The notes under the pieces: generated by a model
Database searches by the model: none
What the model was told of the DNA's origin: nothing
Seen by the model: the letters and a program-made list of their open reading frames with translations, nothing else
Program-made: the position numbers and the translations under genes
Assembly (NCBI GenBank): GCA_020636355.1
Contig: JACJYB010000001.1
Coordinates: forward strand, 248,001 to 312,000
From: Lewinellaceae bacterium
Lineage (GTDB): Bacteria; Bacteroidota; Bacteroidia; Chitinophagales; Saprospiraceae
Direction: 5' to 3'
Length of the DNA: 64,000 bases
Part shown: piece by piece, positions 1 through 10,005 of the stretch
How the letters are laid out: every line of letters starts with the position of its first letter
How positions within the stretch are numbered: the stretch's first letter is position 1

Positions 1-87
1 GTTTTGTGCTTTGTCCGGAATTTACCACTCCGGTATGATGTGTGTTTCCAGGTAATAATAGCAGTAAGCTGAAGCAGTTGGGAGAAA

Positions 88-639
88 CTATTCTATTGGA
101 TAAGTAGTTTTTAAATAAGCCTCCACTTCCAGTAAAAATCGATTGTCAAATTCCTGGACATTTTCATAGTTGTATGTCCTGGTTTTTAAACTTCTTGGAG
201 GGAGCCCCTGATCGCCGGGGGTAAGTATAATGGTGATAGGAAATACTCCACCTGCGTTGTAATCCCCATTGCCATTCGGGTCGGCCATGACGCCTTTGTC
301 CTTTTTTTTGAACAGGGCGACTAATTTTTGGAAGAAATTTTTTTTGGTCTCTTCATTGATTTTGCTTTCGGTTGGCTGTGGAATATCCGGATTGGGAACA
401 GCCTCTACACTTTCCGTTGTACTGGTGCCATCGGTGCCACTGGTCTTTATATTGGCCGCGAGTTTTAGCACGAACTTGGCGTTGGACTGATAATATACTT
501 TTTGCGAGAACACGTGAAAGGTGACCTTTGAAACCATTGGTGAGGTGGGCGATCCATAGGGGGAAAATCCGTTGGAAATGAATACCATGCCAATGAAAAG
601 TAGGGCGTACCCCTGCCGGAGAATTAATTTTTTCGACAT
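88..639 (-). CDS. Hypothetical membrane-anchored or exported protein
   Basis: I do not recognise a family. I chose the ATG at 639, preceded by an A/G-rich stretch, over an in-frame TTG further upstream; this gives 183 aa. Residues about 8-26 form a hydrophobic segment (ALLFIGMVFISNGF) typical of an N-terminal anchor or signal peptide. The middle is Thr/Ser/Glu-rich and low in complexity (about 65-95), followed by a very basic patch (FFQKLVALFKKKDKG) and a C-terminal part with predicted beta character. It lies downstream of the sensor kinase gene on the same strand, about 100 bp away. Coding status is likely from its length and composition; function is unknown. Confidence 0.55.
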   Translation of the reverse strand: MSKKLILRQGYALLFIGMVFISNGFSPYGSPTSPMVSKVTFHVFSQKVYYQSNAKFVLKLAANIKTSGTDGTSTTESVEAVPNPDIPQPTESKINEETKKNFFQKLVALFKKKDKGVMADPNGNGDYNAGGVFPITIILTPGDQGLPPRSLKTRTYNYENVQEFDNRFLLEVEAYLKTTYPIE

Positions 640-739
640 CCTTTTTCGATTAAGTTTCTCGAATGACTGCAAGTTAATTGGAGTCAGAAGGTCGGGTGCT
701 AGACTTAGGTATAGTATTCGGGGTAGGGTGGCTTCAAGG

Positions 740-2683
740 TTAATTGGTTTTCCGGTATTTCCTGATTTTCATTTCGACCAGCAACCCTTTCTGGTCTTTA
801 ACAGCCAGTTCGGCATTTAATTGATTTTGGAATACTTTGATCAGGCGATAGCCAAATGAACTGCCCAGTTGCTCCATTTCCTGGGAACTGATGCCCTTGC
901 CATTGTCACGAACGGTCAATTCCAGTTGCTCGTCCATTTCCTGTAGCTTAATCAGGATGATGCCCTGGCGTTTTCCCGGGAATGCATATTTCAGACTATT
1001 GCTAACCAGTTCATTGATGATTAACCCGATAGGAATGACAGTGTCTACGTCAAGATTCAGGTCTTCTACCTCCAATTCTAATTCAATTTGATTCTTGCGA
1101 ATGTTGTACGAATCAAAAAGGTTGCGGATGAGTTTGATGAAATAGTCTTTTACTTTGACACCGGTCAGGTTGTCCTCCTGGTAAAGATTCTGATGGATGA
1201 GTGCCATGGACTGTACCCGGTCCTGGCCTTCCTGCAAAGCACTTAATGCTTTTTCATCGTCTACGTGTTCGGTTTGCAAATTGAGTAGAGACGATATGAA
1301 TTGCAGGTTGTTCTTTACCCGGTGGTGGATCTCCCGGAGCAGGATCTCTTTCTCATCCAGGTTTTTGGATATAAGTACTTTTTGGCTTTCGGTGCGTCTA
1401 TACAACCGGTAAACAAGCATGGATAGTACGGCAAATAAAATCAGTGCGATGAGAAGACCCGTAAGCTGGCGTTTTTTTGCGGATAATTGTGAGGATTTTA
1501 ATGCATTTTCACTGTTTAGCAAAGCAATCTGGTTCTCTTTAATTTCAGTTTCAAATTGCGCATTCAGGGTGTTTATTTTATCGGTAATACCCTGATTTAA
1601 TAAAGAATCATGCCGGTTGTTGTATTCCACACTATAGGCATAGGCCAGTCGGTAATTACCGGCCCGGGCATAGATTTTTGATCTGGTTCCTGCTATTTCA
1701 CTTAATAATTCTTTCGCTTCGATCGCCTGACCGATGGTAGCTGCCGAATCCAAATAAATTAATGCAGGATCTGGTTGATTCAACGCAAAATAGGCGTTGC
1801 CAATATTTTGATAGCTGAAAGCTATTTCCTTTTGATGGGGCAATTGGCGACGGATCCCGAGAGCCAGAAAATGCTGATTTAATCCATCACGGTAATTCCC
1901 CTGATGGTTAAGCATATTGCCAATGTCTTCATGATCGTAGGCCAGGCCCCATGCCGATTGATTCAGCGAGTCGAAGTGCATAGCTCTTTGGTAGCAGACG
2001 ATGGCGTCCTCATACCGGCCTTGTTCGGCGTAAAGATTCCCCAGGTTTGCATGATTACTGGCCTGGCCATCCAGATCGTCAAGTTTTTCGTCTATTTCCA
2101 GCGCGCGGCGGTATTGTCGTTCCGAATCTTCGTACTGCTTTAATTTGCGGTAAATAATTCCCAGGTTGGTGTAGCTATCGGCGGTATATTGGGGAAAGCC
2201 GGCTGCTTCATAAAGCCTAATGGATGCATATTCGTGTTCAATGGCTTCATCCAACAGCCCCTGATTTTGCAAAATGGTGCCCAGTTGGAAATGGGTATCA
2301 GCCATTTTTAAAGTGTCTTTTTCTGTCGTCGCAGCCGATAGGAAGCGATTTAAGTGTTCTTTCGCTATTGGAAAATTGCCCTTGTGGCGTTCTATCACAC
2401 CGATCAAATAATCGTATCGGGCTACACCGTACGGTTCCCTGGCAGCTGCATAAAGGAGCTTTGAAGAATCTGCGTAGATCTGGGCTAATGCTGCATTACG
2501 ACGAGCCTGATTGAAACTCTTATTGAAAAAGTCGTTCGCATACCAGATCAGTGAATCTCTGGACATATCCTGACTCCGCACCGGCAGATGACTGGTGAAA
2601 AGCAAAAAAAGGATGCTCACCAGCGAATAAAAGAGCGGTTTGGATTTAATATTCAGCCGGCAATGGAAGAGGAATCGTTTCAC
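740..2683 (-). CDS. TPR-containing sensor histidine kinase (HisKA_2 type)
   Basis: A 647-aa sensor kinase starting at GTG 2683. Residues 1-38 look like a signal/anchor segment (LFYSLVSILFLLFTS). About six tetratricopeptide repeats follow (residues 60-370), for example YTNLGIIYRKLKQYEDSERQ and HANLGNLYAEQGRYEDAI. A transmembrane helix lies near 405-425 (LTGLLIALILFAVLSMLVY). The cytoplasmic part has a HisKA_2 dimerisation and phosphoacceptor region (REIHHRVKNNLQFISSLL, near 450) and a HATPase domain with N box (IINELVSNSLKYAF) and G1 box (VRDNGKGIS). The G2 box is atypical (SSFGYRLIK instead of the usual GxGLGL/I). Such kinases normally pass phosphate to a LytTR or other response regulator; none is adjacent, so it looks like an orphan. 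The signal it detects is unknown. Confidence 0.9.
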   Translation of the reverse strand: MKRFLFHCRLNIKSKPLFYSLVSILFLLFTSHLPVRSQDMSRDSLIWYANDFFNKSFNQARRNAALAQIYADSSKLLYAAAREPYGVARYDYLIGVIERHKGNFPIAKEHLNRFLSAATTEKDTLKMADTHFQLGTILQNQGLLDEAIEHEYASIRLYEAAGFPQYTADSYTNLGIIYRKLKQYEDSERQYRRALEIDEKLDDLDGQASNHANLGNLYAEQGRYEDAIVCYQRAMHFDSLNQSAWGLAYDHEDIGNMLNHQGNYRDGLNQHFLALGIRRQLPHQKEIAFSYQNIGNAYFALNQPDPALIYLDSAATIGQAIEAKELLSEIAGTRSKIYARAGNYRLAYAYSVEYNNRHDSLLNQGITDKINTLNAQFETEIKENQIALLNSENALKSSQLSAKKRQLTGLLIALILFAVLSMLVYRLYRRTESQKVLISKNLDEKEILLREIHHRVKNNLQFISSLLNLQTEHVDDEKALSALQEGQDRVQSMALIHQNLYQEDNLTGVKVKDYFIKLIRNLFDSYNIRKNQIELELEVEDLNLDVDTVIPIGLIINELVSNSLKYAFPGKRQGIILIKLQEMDEQLELTVRDNGKGISSQEMEQLGSSFGYRLIKVFQNQLNAELAVKDQKGLLVEMKIRKYRKTN

Positions 2684-2814
2684 GTTGTCCTGATTATTTC
2701 ACTGCAACCGAGCATGCAATGCACTTTTAAAAGTAACGGGGCAAGATCTGGCCCGGTGATTCATTCCAGGCTGTACCTGGGTATAGTATTTGCTGGCAAT
2801 ACCGTGCAATGATG

Positions 2815-3708
2815 TTATAATCCGCTTGACTGAATGGCTTCGATCAGCTTTTGGCGGTTGCTTTCGGACATTGGTACCAGAGGCAGGCGAACTTGTCGTG
2901 AGCCAAAACCCAGGTGTTGCATAGCCGCTTTAATACCCACCGGATTGCCTTCCACATACAGCCAGGGATGAATGTCCTGCATTTGTTTGTGCAGTACATC
3001 GGCTTCGGCAAATTTGCCCTGAAGTCCAAGCCGGATCATTTGGGAAAATGTCTTGGGAAAGGCATTGGCAATCACCGAGATGGCTCCTTTCACCCCGTGA
3101 ACCATATGGGAAAGGACGGACGGATCGTCGCCGGATAAAATGGTAAAGTTTTCCGGGGCATGTTTGGTTAATTTCTGCATCTGATCCAGATTGGCGGAAG
3201 CTTCCTTGACTGCCACGATATTTTCATGTGCTTTCGCCAGACGGAACATGGTCTCGGGAGCGATGTTCATACCGGTACGGCCGGGCACATTATACAGGAT
3301 AATGGGCACTGGGCTCTCCTTGGCCAGGGCGGCGTAATGCTGAAAAAGTCCCTCCTGGGAAGGTTTTGTATAAGCCGGACTGCTGGATAGGATCCCGTCA
3401 ATACCGGAGAAGTCGAAATCCCGGACATACTGAACCAGTTTCGCTGTCCAGTTACTGCCAAAGAGACCGACCACCACGGGAACCCTTCCTTTCACCTCGC
3501 CAATGGTAAATCGCACGATTTGCTTGCACTCCTGAGTCGTCAGGGTTACCGCTTCACCGGTCGTCCCCAGGGAAACGATGTAGTCCACACCACCCGCGAT
3601 GGTATGATCGATCACCCGGGCTAATTGTTCCCAGTCAATGGTGCCATCCAGATGCAGCGGTGTGATGAGGGCAACTCCCGTGCCCCAGAAAGTCGGTTGA
3701 CTAGTCAT
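2815..3708 (-). CDS. dapA: 4-hydroxy-tetrahydrodipicolinate synthase
   Basis: DapA condenses pyruvate with L-aspartate-4-semialdehyde in the cytoplasm, the first committed step of diaminopimelate/lysine synthesis. The 297-aa length matches the family. Visible hallmarks are the pyruvate-binding Thr-Thr (SLGTTGEAVTL, near 50), the catalytic Tyr (ILYNVPGRTG, near 140) and the Schiff-base Lys (VAVKEAS, near 167). The ATG at 3708 overlaps the end of the upstream DUF6913-like gene by 8 nt, so the two are probably co-translated. With accA further upstream it forms a three-gene housekeeping cluster. No regulatory element is visible. Confidence 0.96.
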   Translation of the reverse strand: MTSQPTFWGTGVALITPLHLDGTIDWEQLARVIDHTIAGGVDYIVSLGTTGEAVTLTTQECKQIVRFTIGEVKGRVPVVVGLFGSNWTAKLVQYVRDFDFSGIDGILSSSPAYTKPSQEGLFQHYAALAKESPVPIILYNVPGRTGMNIAPETMFRLAKAHENIVAVKEASANLDQMQKLTKHAPENFTILSGDDPSVLSHMVHGVKGAISVIANAFPKTFSQMIRLGLQGKFAEADVLHKQMQDIHPWLYVEGNPVGIKAAMQHLGFGSRQVRLPLVPMSESNRQKLIEAIQSSGL

Positions 3709-4243
3709 TCCGGTATTGTATGTTTTTAAGCAATCGTTTTACATTGGCGATAAAGCCATCCAGGTTATGTTCGTTAGGTGCATGCACCATCACATCATAT
3801 ATTTCAATCCCTGCATAGTGTGGTCCTACCTTGAAGGAGGCCCTTGCTTGTTGGGCAATGTAATGCAGGGGAAAAAGATCCGGCCTTCCCAAGTTAAGCA
3901 GAATGTCGTAGTGGATGCGGGTGAATTGATTGATATCCGGATGTTTTGGGACATACAGCCAATTCACGTGTTTTTTGTAAAAATGTTTGAAGGGGTAGGT
4001 GGAAGCAATCGAGTAATTATCAATGTAACCCAGTACCAGAACCTGATTGTTGGATTGGCGCAATTGCTGGACCAGCTGATCAAGGACCTGACGATCTTCC
4101 GGGAAGGTGCCATCAAAAAGGATCCCGATGCTGGTGACCCGCATGTTCGGGTCCATGGAAGCGGTATCTTCAGGCCTTCGATGCACATTTTTCAAGATCT
4201 TGAGGAAGATCTTTTCCCGCAGGTGCTGGACCCATTGCATCAT
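3701..4243 (-). CDS. DUF6913-like conserved protein
   Basis: A 180-aa cytoplasmic protein of the kind found beside dapA in Bacteroidota and resembling DUF6913; function unknown. No signal peptide or transmembrane segment is seen. Characteristic stretches are TSIGILFDGTFPEDRQVLD and LGYIDNYS near the N-terminus, and a core ending around DILLNLGRPDLFPLHYIA and ASFKVGPHYAGIEIYDVMV. I chose ATG 4243, which sits one base after the accA stop codon (TGA-T-ATG) and has an AG-rich leader, over a TTG at 4273 that would overlap accA. The 8-nt overlap with dapA and the near-zero gap to accA indicate translational coupling. The family name is from memory of sequence style and is less certain than the coding call. 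Confidence 0.75.
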   Translation of the reverse strand: MMQWVQHLREKIFLKILKNVHRRPEDTASMDPNMRVTSIGILFDGTFPEDRQVLDQLVQQLRQSNNQVLVLGYIDNYSIASTYPFKHFYKKHVNWLYVPKHPDINQFTRIHYDILLNLGRPDLFPLHYIAQQARASFKVGPHYAGIEIYDVMVHAPNEHNLDGFIANVKRLLKNIQYRND

Positions 4244-4244
4244 A

Positions 4245-5240
4245 TCAGGACTCTTCTTGAACCGTAGGCTCAATTTCCGTTTCCGGAGGACGTGCGGTAA
4301 AATGGCCCATATTTGAATATTTTTCGATTCGGGCGGAGATCCGCTCTTCCGGAGTCATCTCAATCAAGGCCGTCAGTTCTTTCTTGATGTGTTTTTTTAG
4401 GGCTTTGGCCATGGTCTCAGGGTCCGTATGAGCGCCGCCCAATGGTTCCTTGACGATTTCATCAATCAGGCCAAATTCCAGCATATGATCGGCAGTGAGC
4501 TTTAGGGCTTCGGCTGCTTGCTCTTTGTAATCCCAGGTCCGCCAGAGGATGGTTGAACAGTTCTCAGGCGAAATGACCGAATACCAGGAGTTCTCCAGCA
4601 TAAACACCCGGTCTCCGACGCCAATGCCTAATGCTCCTCCGGAAGCGCCTTCGCCGATGATGTAGCAGATCACGGGTACGCGCAGCTTCACCATCTCGAA
4701 TAGATTGCGCGCGATCGCTTCAGCCTGTCCGCGTTCTTCGGCTTCAATCCCGGGATATGCTCCGGGCGTGTCGATAAAGCAAACGATAGGGAACCCAAAT
4801 TTTTCAGCCATTTTCATCAATCGCAACGCCTTGCGGTACCCTTCCGGGTTGGCCATTCCGAAATTGCGATACTGGCGCATCTTGGTGTTGATGCCCTTTT
4901 GATGGCCGATGATCATCAGGGTATCGCCATTGATCTTGGCCAATCCGCCTACGATGGCTTTGTCATCACCAATGTTGCGGTCCCCGTGGAGCTCAATGAA
5001 TTTTTTGCAGATCTGACTGATGTAATAGAGGGTATAGGGCCGTTCCGGATGCCGGGATAACTGTACCCGTTGCCAACCGGTCAGATTGGTGTAGATTTCT
5101 TTTTTCTTTGCCTTGATCTTGTTCTCTATCTCCTGGATGGTTGCAGATACATCCACATCACCCTGCTCGGCGACCTGCTTGATCTTGTCAAGTTGCTCAT
5201 AGAGGCTTTCCAGGGGCTTTTCAAAATCTAGAAATACCAT
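4245..5240 (-). CDS. accA: Acetyl-CoA carboxylase carboxyltransferase subunit alpha
   Basis: AccA with AccD transfers the carboxyl group from carboxybiotin to acetyl-CoA to give malonyl-CoA for fatty-acid synthesis. The product is 331 aa from ATG 5240; an in-frame TTG upstream at 5264 is less likely. The N-terminus is the usual helical stretch (LDFEKPLESLYEQLDKIKQ). The crotonase-fold core contains GGLAKINGDTLMIIGHQKG, FIDTPGAYPGIEAEERGQ and the oxyanion-hole region GEGASGGALGIGVGDRV, all typical of AccA. Length agrees with the family (about 320 aa). It is the first gene of the accA - DUF6913-like - dapA unit and is divergent from the HTCS gene. Confidence 0.96.
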   Translation of the reverse strand: MVFLDFEKPLESLYEQLDKIKQVAEQGDVDVSATIQEIENKIKAKKKEIYTNLTGWQRVQLSRHPERPYTLYYISQICKKFIELHGDRNIGDDKAIVGGLAKINGDTLMIIGHQKGINTKMRQYRNFGMANPEGYRKALRLMKMAEKFGFPIVCFIDTPGAYPGIEAEERGQAEAIARNLFEMVKLRVPVICYIIGEGASGGALGIGVGDRVFMLENSWYSVISPENCSTILWRTWDYKEQAAEALKLTADHMLEFGLIDEIVKEPLGGAHTDPETMAKALKKHIKKELTALIEMTPEERISARIEKYSNMGHFTARPPETEIEPTVQEES

Positions 5241-5629
5241 TCTCCAAATTGGTTGTCCGGGCAAAGGTAAGAATTTGCCGTGGCGTCAATATAAATTTGA
5301 GTCATTTTTGAATTTCTTTGCATACTGATTCCGTTGGACCAGCCGTCAAACGGGCATTTCCCCGGGGTTTTGGAAGTTGGTTGATTTGATCTTTTTGGTC
5401 GGTGTAAATCGTTTAACTTCCGTATTATCAACTAATCAACCGGAAGTTCAGGTCCAGGACTTAAATTCCTGATCCGATAAGTTTCCGGCTTGGTACATTT
5501 TTTGGAATTTCGTAGGATACCAGAGAGGAAGCAAAAAACTGAATGAAGTACCTGGGTGAACAGCATAGGATCATTTTAATACGCTCGAAAAGTAACAAGT
5601 CCTACTGGAAGAATTGTCAGGTGTGCTTT
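5241..5629. other. Divergent intergenic region between accA and the HTCS gene
   Basis: This 389-bp stretch separates the accA start (minus) from the HTCS start (plus) and must hold both promoters. I see no RNA gene and no convincing small ORF. An in-frame extension of the HTCS gene back to 5543 is open, but it lacks a signal-peptide-like start and is judged leader sequence. No promoter could be assigned with confidence. Confidence 0.5.
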
Positions 5630-8600
5630 ATGAACACATATCCTTTTTATTATATTCTTCTGATAACCTGCCTGTCCTTGATACGCACCAATGTCGCCAC
5701 GCTTGAGGCCCAGACTGATTTTCGATTTCAACATGTATCTGAGCAATTTAATTTGTCTTCAGACGCGATTTATTGCATCACCCAGGATCACGAAGGTTTC
5801 ATTTGGATCGGTACCGAGGATGGATTGAACCGGTTCAATGGCTATGAAATGGTTACATTCCGGCATCACCCGGAGGTGCAGGGAAGCATCAGTTCCAATT
5901 GGGTTTTTACCATCTACGAAGACCATCATAATCATTTATGGCTGGGTACTAAAATAGGGGCGAACCGCCTTGATCCGGATACCGGAAAATTCAAAGAATA
6001 CAATGATTTTCACATCGACTCCGCTACGGTCCGGATGGATGATGTCTATGCGATTTATCAGGATTCGGAAGATGTATATTGGTTTGGGGGCACCCAATTG
6101 TTTCGGTTAAAAAGTCCCAACGGTGGAATAGAAAAATTAATACTACCGGATAACCCGTTGGTCGAAGAATACAAAATCACCTTCCTGAAGGAGGATAACC
6201 AGGGAAGACTGTTGATTGGAACCACCACAGGTCTTTACCGGAAAGAAAAAGGATCGGATCTGATCCGGTATCTGGGACTATCCGTTGTTCCGGAACAAGT
6301 ACGACCGTTTGATGCCATACGTGGTTACCGGATGGATTCTAAGGATAATTTATGGGTCGCCGGCCGAAGGGATATTCTGCATTTGGATCTGGATGATAAC
6401 CGGCTCGATACGGTAGCGAGAGGGAGCATAACCAATCTCAATAATGCGGATAACATTGACATCATTGAAGATGCCTACCAAAGGATTTGGGTGACTTCCG
6501 GAAATGGGCTAAAGCGGATAGATCCTTCCAGTGGTGCGATCATGGATGTGATGCACGATCCCAAAGATCCGAATTCCCTGGCCAAAGGAGTGGGATCCTG
6601 GTTGTTTACAGACCTCCAGGGTAGTCTTTGGATCGGGGGAGGTATTGGCCTTGATTTTTTACCTTTCCAATATTTGGATCCAGTCAATCGCTCAGGAAGT
6701 GTTGCTTCATTTGCTCACCGGCAAATTTCGCATGAAGAGGTTATTCCCGATGAGCAAAAGATGATCCGTTGTTTTCTTCGGGACCGGGAAGGTCATTTGT
6801 GGGTCGGAACGTATGACGGACTTTTCCGCTTTCCTTCCGGTAGCCGCGGAGGGAATCCGGATATGCATTATCATCATGAAATAAAGGAGGTTCATTCCCT
6901 TTCCGGGGATCAAATCCGGGCCTTGTTGGAAGACCGGCGCGGAGACATCTGGGTGGCTACCACCTTTGGTCTTAACCGGATTGATCATCAAACCGGCGTG
7001 GTGGACCGGATTCCCCTAAATCAATCTTCGAATGGCGAGAATAGCGATAAAGTGCTTTGGTCGCTTCTTGAAGACGATTTGGGAAACCTCTGGATTGGAT
7101 CCATGTCCAATGGGATTTTTCGCCTGGATTCCAGTCGGAGCCACCTTCAATATTTCCGTTTTGATCCCAAAAACAGCAATTCCTTGTCGAGGAATGAAGT
7201 CTTGACCTTATTTCAGGATAGTGGTGGCAGGATCTGGGTAGGAACATTTGGCGGCGGACTAAACCTTTTCCAACCTTCGAGCCAGACTTTCACCAATTAC
7301 CGTTCCCGCCCATTAGACCCAGGATCCCTCTCCGGTGATGTAGTCTGGTCCATATTTGAAGATGGACAAAGCAATCTTTGGATTGGCACCCAAAATGGGC
7401 TGAATAAGCTGATCCCTGAAAAAGATACCTTCCGATTCGAGCGTTATCTGGAAGAAGATGGTTTGGTTAACAATACCGTTTATGGAATCCTGTCCGATGA
7501 ATCCGGTCGACTGTGGCTAAGCACCTTGAAAGGCCTCTCTTGTTTTGATCCCGTCAACAAATCATTTCTGAACTTTGGTGTTGAAGATGGCCTACAGGCT
7601 TTGTCCTTCACACCCAACGCTTATTATAAAGATTCCCGGAACGGGGACCTGTATTTCGGTGGAGTCAATGGATACAATTGTTTCAGACCGGCAAATTTCC
7701 GGATTGATACGTTTGCTCCTCCGGTGGTTATTTCGTCTCTTACCAGATTCAACAGGAAGGAAAACAACGGGCAACCCATAATCGATTACTTTCCGGCAGG
7801 CAAAAATATTTTTCGCCTTTCCTACCAGGATAATATTCTTCTGTTTGATGTCTCATTGCTTAATTACCAGCAAACCCAAAAGAACAAATACGAATATTTA
7901 TTGGAAGGTATCCAGCCCAATTGGATTTCTCTGGGCAGCGACCACAAAATTACGCTGACCGATTTGAAAATTGGAAAACACATGCTCCATCTGCGTGGTA
8001 CCAACCATCATGGCATACATACCTCAAAAGAAAGTCTATTTACCATTATCATTCTGCCCCCCTGGTGGTGGACTACTATGGCCAAAATCCTATATCTGAT
8101 CCTGTTGCTTGCCGGCATTCTGTTCATTTATCGCTATCTGCTCAATAAGCGGCTTGTAGAGCAAGAGGCCCAGCAGCTGAAAGAAATGGACGAACTTAAA
8201 TCACGGTTTTTTACCAATATTTCCCATGAGTTCCGCACCCCGCTTACTGTTATCTCAGGTATGGTCAGTCAGATTAAGCAACAGCCTGAACAATGGCTGG
8301 ATCGTGGCATGGAGCTCATTCAGCGGAACAGCCAGCATCTGCTTTCTCTAATCAACCAGATTCTGGACCTGAGGAAGCTTGAATCCGGAGCCATCCAGAT
8401 CCATTTGATCCGGGGAAATATTATTCCGTATTTCAACTATATCGCTGATTCTTTCCAACCCCTGGCACTGTCGAAGCAACTTAGAATCCACTTTCTATCG
8501 TCCGTATCGGAAGTGGAGATGGATTATGACCCCGATAAGATGCTGCAGATCCTGTCCAATTTAATTTCCAATGCCATCAAATACACGCCGGGGCCCGGTG

Positions 8601-9784
8601 ACATTTACCTCCAGATCGACCGGCAGAAAGACACCGGACACGACCAAATTCGCATCAAAATTAAAGATACAGGCCCTGGAATTGCGGCCGAAGACGTGAG
8701 CCACATATTTGAATATTATTACCAGGCAGCGCCCCAGAATAAACAGCGAACCGGTTCCTTTTTAGGAGGGTGGGAAGGATCGGGCTCCGGTGTTGGGCTT
8801 GCTTTGACCAGGGAATTGGTGCATATGATGAAGGGATCGATCGAAATCGCCAGCGAACCGGGGATTGGCACAGAATTCACCCTCACCTTTCCGATTTTCC
8901 ATACAGCGAGGTTACAGGAAAGCAAATTTCCCCCTGCTGCTGCTTCACAAATAATTTCCCAGGAAAGGACTCCACCGGTCCGGAAAGAAGACGATAACGA
9001 ACCAGATAGCTTCGATCCCACCGGGTTACCTGTTTTGCTTATTGTGGAAGACAATCCTGACGTTCGACAGTATTTGCAAGCTTGTCTCGGCGGAACTTAT
9101 CAATTGCTTATGGCATCTGACGGGAATGAAGGGATAAACAAAGCAATTGAACAGGTGCCGGACATCATAGTCAGTGATGTCATGATGCCGGTGAAGGATG
9201 GATTCATCCTTTGCGACACTCTTAAAAATGACGAACGCACCAGTCATATTCCCATTGTGTTATTAACTGCCAGGGCCGACTATGAATCCCGGATAGCAGG
9301 CTTGCGCAAAGGAGCAGATGTTTATCTCGCAAAACCTTTTGAGGAAGAGGAACTGATGGTACAGTTGGAACGGCTGCTCCAGTTGAGAGAAAAAATCAGG
9401 GAAAGATATCGTAGCCTCTTTGCGAATGCTACCCTGGTTCAGGCAAATTCATCGGAAGATATGCCTCATGAGGATGCTTTCCTGAATAAATTCCGGATGC
9501 TGATCCTGGATCACCTGACTGAGGAAGACTTTGGTGTACCACAACTTTGTCGGCATATGGGCCTGGGAAGAACCCAGTTGCATAACAAGATCAAAGCGCT
9601 GACAGGTCATTCAACGACAGCTCTTGTCCGTTCCATCCGCCTCCATCAGGCCAGAATGTTATTACAAACGTCAGATCTTAATGTCTCGGAGGTTAGTTAT
9701 GCGGTAGGAATCGGCAATCCCGCCTATTTTTCCCGGATCTACTCCGATGAATTTGGAGAAGCCCCCCGGGAAACCCGTCAATAA
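5630..9784 (+). CDS. Hybrid two-component system regulator (HTCS)
   Basis: A one-protein signalling system that typically senses a glycan breakdown product in the periplasm and activates nearby genes. I chose ATG 5630 because it opens a good signal peptide (FYYILLITCLSLIR); the product is 1384 aa. Domains in order: two seven-bladed Reg_prop propellers (about 35-750; repeats of the form DxxGxxWIGT.GLNR), Y_Y_Y domain (about 760-830), a transmembrane helix (IPYLILLLAGILFIY-like, about 845), HisKA with the phosphoacceptor His (NISHEFRTPLTVISG), HATPase (LISNAIKYTPG, DTGPGIA, GSGVGLALT), receiver domain with phosphoacceptor Asp (DIIVSDVMMPVKDG) and Lys (LAKPF), and a C-terminal AraC-type HTH. All catalytic residues are present. 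Likely targets are the secreted genes downstream, though no operator was identified. Confidence 0.95.
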   Translation: MNTYPFYYILLITCLSLIRTNVATLEAQTDFRFQHVSEQFNLSSDAIYCITQDHEGFIWIGTEDGLNRFNGYEMVTFRHHPEVQGSISSNWVFTIYEDHHNHLWLGTKIGANRLDPDTGKFKEYNDFHIDSATVRMDDVYAIYQDSEDVYWFGGTQLFRLKSPNGGIEKLILPDNPLVEEYKITFLKEDNQGRLLIGTTTGLYRKEKGSDLIRYLGLSVVPEQVRPFDAIRGYRMDSKDNLWVAGRRDILHLDLDDNRLDTVARGSITNLNNADNIDIIEDAYQRIWVTSGNGLKRIDPSSGAIMDVMHDPKDPNSLAKGVGSWLFTDLQGSLWIGGGIGLDFLPFQYLDPVNRSGSVASFAHRQISHEEVIPDEQKMIRCFLRDREGHLWVGTYDGLFRFPSGSRGGNPDMHYHHEIKEVHSLSGDQIRALLEDRRGDIWVATTFGLNRIDHQTGVVDRIPLNQSSNGENSDKVLWSLLEDDLGNLWIGSMSNGIFRLDSSRSHLQYFRFDPKNSNSLSRNEVLTLFQDSGGRIWVGTFGGGLNLFQPSSQTFTNYRSRPLDPGSLSGDVVWSIFEDGQSNLWIGTQNGLNKLIPEKDTFRFERYLEEDGLVNNTVYGILSDESGRLWLSTLKGLSCFDPVNKSFLNFGVEDGLQALSFTPNAYYKDSRNGDLYFGGVNGYNCFRPANFRIDTFAPPVVISSLTRFNRKENNGQPIIDYFPAGKNIFRLSYQDNILLFDVSLLNYQQTQKNKYEYLLEGIQPNWISLGSDHKITLTDLKIGKHMLHLRGTNHHGIHTSKESLFTIIILPPWWWTTMAKILYLILLLAGILFIYRYLLNKRLVEQEAQQLKEMDELKSRFFTNISHEFRTPLTVISGMVSQIKQQPEQWLDRGMELIQRNSQHLLSLINQILDLRKLESGAIQIHLIRGNIIPYFNYIADSFQPLALSKQLRIHFLSSVSEVEMDYDPDKMLQILSNLISNAIKYTPGPGDIYLQIDRQKDTGHDQIRIKIKDTGPGIAAEDVSHIFEYYYQAAPQNKQRTGSFLGGWEGSGSGVGLALTRELVHMMKGSIEIASEPGIGTEFTLTFPIFHTARLQESKFPPAAASQIISQERTPPVRKEDDNEPDSFDPTGLPVLLIVEDNPDVRQYLQACLGGTYQLLMASDGNEGINKAIEQVPDIIVSDVMMPVKDGFILCDTLKNDERTSHIPIVLLTARADYESRIAGLRKGADVYLAKPFEEEELMVQLERLLQLREKIRERYRSLFANATLVQANSSEDMPHEDAFLNKFRMLILDHLTEEDFGVPQLCRHMGLGRTQLHNKIKALTGHSTTALVRSIRLHQARMLLQTSDLNVSEVSYAVGIGNPAYFSRIYSDEFGEAPRETRQ

Positions 9785-10005
9785 GGTGATTTAATACCGA
9801 AATTCCGGATAATTTTTATTCGAATACACTGAACACATAAAAATCAGATAATCAATTTATTAAGTCTTGAGATATAGATTGTTCCGAACAATAGGTAACG
9901 TTTTTTCCAGCCACCTGAACCATGGGTAAAGTGTTATGAACAGGAGGTAAATTGACTCCAGACCCCGCGCTTCATTTTTGTCCCGGATTCAAATACCATT
10001 AAACA